A stretch of DNA of 64,000 bases, from positions 1,529,504 through 1,593,503 of the forward strand of contig CP013703.1 in assembly GCA_001563305.1 (NCBI GenBank), read 5' to 3'. The notes under the pieces were generated by a model. That model made no database searches. It saw nothing but the letters and a program-made list of their open reading frames with translations, and was not told the origin of the DNA. This document shows, in pieces, positions 61,954 through 64,000 of the stretch (within the stretch, counting starts at the first letter, position 1; each line of letters starts with the position of its first letter). A program made the translations under genes and the position numbers. The stretch is from a methanogenic archaeon mixed culture ISO4-G1. Its GTDB lineage: Archaea; Thermoplasmatota; Thermoplasmata; Methanomassiliicoccales; Methanomethylophilaceae.

Positions 61954-63285
61954 TCAAAACGGTCGGTTGCGTCCCCTGAGGAACTCCAGGGGCTGCTCGA
62001 TCCCCATGCGCTTCAAAGGCTTTGAGAGATGCCTCCTGGCTGCCGTCGGCGGCTCGTACCATCCGACCGCCATCTGACGCCTCACAGGCTCCAATACGGG
62101 GCTGTTAGAGGAGGTGTGACACTGCTTGCACCTGTACGGCTGTCCGCTGCCTGCGGACTTCATCGTCCTGCCGCATTCAGGACATACGGGATTGGAGACC
62201 TTCCTGTACTCGTCCGCTATGGAAAGAACATGGACCTTCTCGATGTTCAGCGTACGGGGCTCGTTCCTGAGCTCGCCGAGCATCTCGACCTCGTCGCCGG
62301 GGATCAGCCAATCGAGCATGTAACGGAACTCCTTGGACGGCTCGTACGCTCCGCAGGTGAGGTTCCCGAACCTGGTCTCGATGTCCACGAAGACATGTCC
62401 TCCTGCAATGTGCCAGGGTTGCGAAACCACAGTCCCTTTGATGACATATGACTGGTTGGGGATGAGCTCCTTCGGATCCCTGATCAGATGGTCGTCCGTC
62501 CCCTGGTTGGTGAGGAACACCATCCATCTCTCGATGGGTTCTGTGGAGATCCTCCCGGAGGCCTCAATGAGGTCCTTCTCATCATCGCCTCTCAATCCAT
62601 ACATCACCGGGCACGGCGTGGAGGGTACCATCGCGACCTTCCCGGTCCTGTCCTCCCAGCTGTTGAATGTCGTCGGATACCCATGCTCCACATCTCTTAT
62701 TGTGACGGGATCGAACACGCGTTCTGTACCCCATCTGGCCGAAGGCCTGTACGACAGCAGTTCGAAGGTCGTGTCCCTGGGTCTCCAGGCCATACCGCAC
62801 GTGCAGCCGATCAGTCCCCTGCCGCAGCCGATCTCGAAGGTTATTCCTCCGATCCTCTGGATCTCCCTATCGATGACCTTACGGTCCATGATAGTCCTGA
62901 CACCGTTCCAATAGAACTTCTGCGAGGGTTTGACCCTCGATATGAGCAGTCCGGGGTCTGCGTCATCCTCATGATGCTCCTGGATGTGGGGGATGATCCT
63001 CTCCCTCATCATTTGTGGATCTGGCTCATATGATGTGCATGCATCGTAGCAGTAGATCCTCCTGTCACCGATCATGCCGATGAAACTCTTCTTCCCGACA
63101 CCTTTCCCGAATCTCATCACAAGGGACCCGTTGCCCCTGGTCTTCCAGGGTGTGGCCGGATTGAGGCGCACCAATCTGGGATTCCCGATAAGATCGAGAT
63201 CCGAAAATTCCCTGATGATCTCCGTAGCCAGGAACGTCGTGCAGTTCCCCTTCATGGAATCTGTGTCATCCACGGCTACGAACAT
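61954..63285 (-). CDS. tiaS: tRNA(Ile2) 2-agmatinylcytidine synthetase
   Basis: The 443-residue archaeal enzyme modifies the wobble C34 of tRNA-Ile(CAU) with agmatine so that AUA is decoded. It starts MFVAVDDTDSMKGNCTTFLA (the TiaS kinase-like domain). The middle FDPVTIRDVEHG region leads to an OB-fold-like segment, and a C-terminal zinc ribbon has CPECGRTMKS and CKQCHTS. It is normal in length and stands alone. Confidence 0.93.
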   Translation of the reverse strand: MFVAVDDTDSMKGNCTTFLATEIIREFSDLDLIGNPRLVRLNPATPWKTRGNGSLVMRFGKGVGKKSFIGMIGDRRIYCYDACTSYEPDPQMMRERIIPHIQEHHEDDADPGLLISRVKPSQKFYWNGVRTIMDRKVIDREIQRIGGITFEIGCGRGLIGCTCGMAWRPRDTTFELLSYRPSARWGTERVFDPVTIRDVEHGYPTTFNSWEDRTGKVAMVPSTPCPVMYGLRGDDEKDLIEASGRISTEPIERWMVFLTNQGTDDHLIRDPKELIPNQSYVIKGTVVSQPWHIAGGHVFVDIETRFGNLTCGAYEPSKEFRYMLDWLIPGDEVEMLGELRNEPRTLNIEKVHVLSIADEYRKVSNPVCPECGRTMKSAGSGQPYRCKQCHTSSNSPVLEPVRRQMAVGWYEPPTAARRHLSKPLKRMGIEQPLEFLRGRNRPF

Positions 63286-63307
63286 GGATTCTCAATTCCC
63301 ATTCTCG

Positions 63308-63547
63308 TTAATTATTGCATCGTTTTCCCATCATCCTCTCGACAAAGAATATCCCGCCGTCGTCGGAATAGCTGCCGATCAATCCGTAGTATCCGTATTC
63401 CTCCGGTTCCTCCTTGGAGAAGCAGCGGATGCTCAGATCACCAGTATCAATGTAGAAGATGAAACCGTTCTTCGATATCCTGATATCATGGACGATACCT
63501 TCCTCATCGAAGTCCACATTATCGCTGTCATTGAAGAATACGAACAA
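63308..63547 (-). CDS. Small acidic protein, probable membrane anchor upstream
   Basis: The frame encodes FVFFNDSDNVDFDEEG, then a compact acidic domain with Gly/Tyr-rich strands. Upstream, in the same frame, comes a hydrophobic run (AYVLTGLSIVLLISL) with no ATG, GTG or TTG before a TAA at about 63623. The start is therefore uncertain: TTG 63547, or an unusual codon upstream that would keep a membrane segment. TATA-like TTTTAATC lies near 63628. I do not recognise the family. Confidence 0.45.
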   Translation of the reverse strand: MFVFFNDSDNVDFDEEGIVHDIRISKNGFIFYIDTGDLSIRCFSKEEPEEYGYYGLIGSYSDDGGIFFVERMMGKRCNN

Positions 63548-63718
63548 TGAAATCAGAAGGACTATCGACAGTCCTGTCAGTACATATGCGTTGATCCGAA
63601 CACCCGGTAAGGTGTTCCGGAGAACAGATTAAAATGATTGTGAGTGCAGTCAATATGCGGAAGACCCCCACCCCACCATTTCCACTGGAGAATTGGAAGG
63701 GGTGTATGCGTTCAGATC

Positions 63719-63808
63719 TCAGCTCATCAGCATGTTGATCAGAACGAGGATTCCGATAAATCCGAGGATTCCAGCGATACAGAGTCCGATTGTTAACCAG
63801 CCTTTCAT
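63719..63808 (-). CDS. 29-residue single-pass membrane peptide
   Basis: The frame encodes MKGWLTIGLCIAGILGFIGI and ends in MLMS before a TGA. It is almost entirely a transmembrane helix. AGGAGA lies eight bases before the ATG and a TATA-like GTTTTAAATC about 45 bases before it (minus strand), so expression is well supported. It could be a small regulatory or respiratory-complex subunit; the function is unknown. Confidence 0.6.
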   Translation of the reverse strand: MKGWLTIGLCIAGILGFIGILVLINMLMS

Positions 63809-64000
63809 GGGATATTCTCCTGATGATTGGTTATCGGTGATTTGATTTAAAACATTACTACGAAAAGAAATGAAAACCGATGCTGTTTTGTTCATTCCAA
63901 TCGGTCGAAAAGAATTGTCGATGACGAACCCTTATATCTTAGGATAGATTACAGAGGAAAGAAAACAGAGAACCGGTATAGGCGACTGGAGATTGAAAGA
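63809..64000. other. Right-edge region without a complete gene
   Basis: This stretch holds the promoter of the small membrane peptide and, on the plus strand, a TATA-like CTTATATCTT (63931-63940). The TATA-like box suggests a rightward gene starting beyond the window. I see no complete frame. Confidence 0.4.

Noticed and set aside
1..64000. CRISPR arrays, rRNA or tRNA genes
   Set aside because: I saw no regularly spaced short repeats and no RNA gene signatures on either strand.

Overview
The window is archaeal chromosome, most likely from a methanogen of the order Methanomassiliicoccales. It carries aIF2-gamma, aIF5B, S6e, S28e, L24e, L7Ae, aEF1-beta, TiaS, a split GMP synthase, the archaeal aromatic-pathway enzyme ADH synthase and methanogenesis marker 8 (DUF2099). 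TATA boxes commonly sit about 25 bases before the start codon. The strongest lineage clue is codon use. Nearly every gene ends in TGA, a few end in TAA, and I found none ending in TAG. Yet three TAG codons interrupt two otherwise intact reading frames: one in a NifH-NifD fusion and two in a GT8 glycosyltransferase. This is the pattern expected where TAG is read as pyrrolysine.

Layout. 1-3.9 kb: a leftward nitrogenase-like operon (NifH-NifD fusion, NifK-like subunit, dockerin-bearing ABC binding protein running off the edge). 4.1-9.1 kb: a DUF2188 protein and a surface-glycan cluster (GT8, two DedA-like membrane proteins, a sugar-nucleotide epimerase, GT4). 9.1-24.9 kb: housekeeping genes, including flavodoxin-type reductase, cyclophilin, marker 8, PIN nuclease, aIF2-gamma, S6e, an apparently membrane-anchored MTA/SAH nucleosidase, ADH synthase, aIF5B, the L7Ae-S28e-L24e-Ndk operon, carbonic anhydrase, IlvE, sugar phosphomutase, two tandem SIS isomerases and a second GT4. 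25-28.5 kb: chagasin-like inhibitor, an Rpn-type nuclease with a triplicated tail, an unknown protein and a Sel1-repeat protein. 28.5-31.2 kb: guaAA, guaAB, purE and a DoxX-like protein.

31.4-39.4 kb: a BtuC-type permease pair, a CobN/BchH-like chelatase, an ABC ATPase and a second dockerin-bearing binding protein. A 19-base palindrome, RTTGGA-N7-TCCAAY, lies between the TATA box and the start codon of all three transcripts here, and also of the nitrogenase-like operon. The two loci therefore look like one regulon for uptake and reductive or metal chemistry on a tetrapyrrole or metallophore. This is the best candidate for an undescribed system.

39.7-42.6 kb: small zinc-ribbon proteins, aEF1-beta, a DUF89 phosphatase and a sugar nucleotidyltransferase. 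42.6-56.3 kb: a defence island. It begins with a visibly AT-rich trio (Mrr-like endonuclease, PLD-helicase-DUF3427, PD-(D/E)XK nuclease), followed by a type I restriction system with two opposed hsdS genes around a tyrosine recombinase. The two hsdS genes share a 15-base site in the linker between their specificity domains, which is an invertible, phase-variable arrangement. 56.4-64 kb: a MazG-like remnant, a signal peptidase with a secreted partner, winged-helix, HIRAN, radical SAM and DUF3800 proteins, a period-138 tandem repeat, a thiolase, TiaS and two small membrane proteins. I recognise no tRNA, rRNA or CRISPR array.
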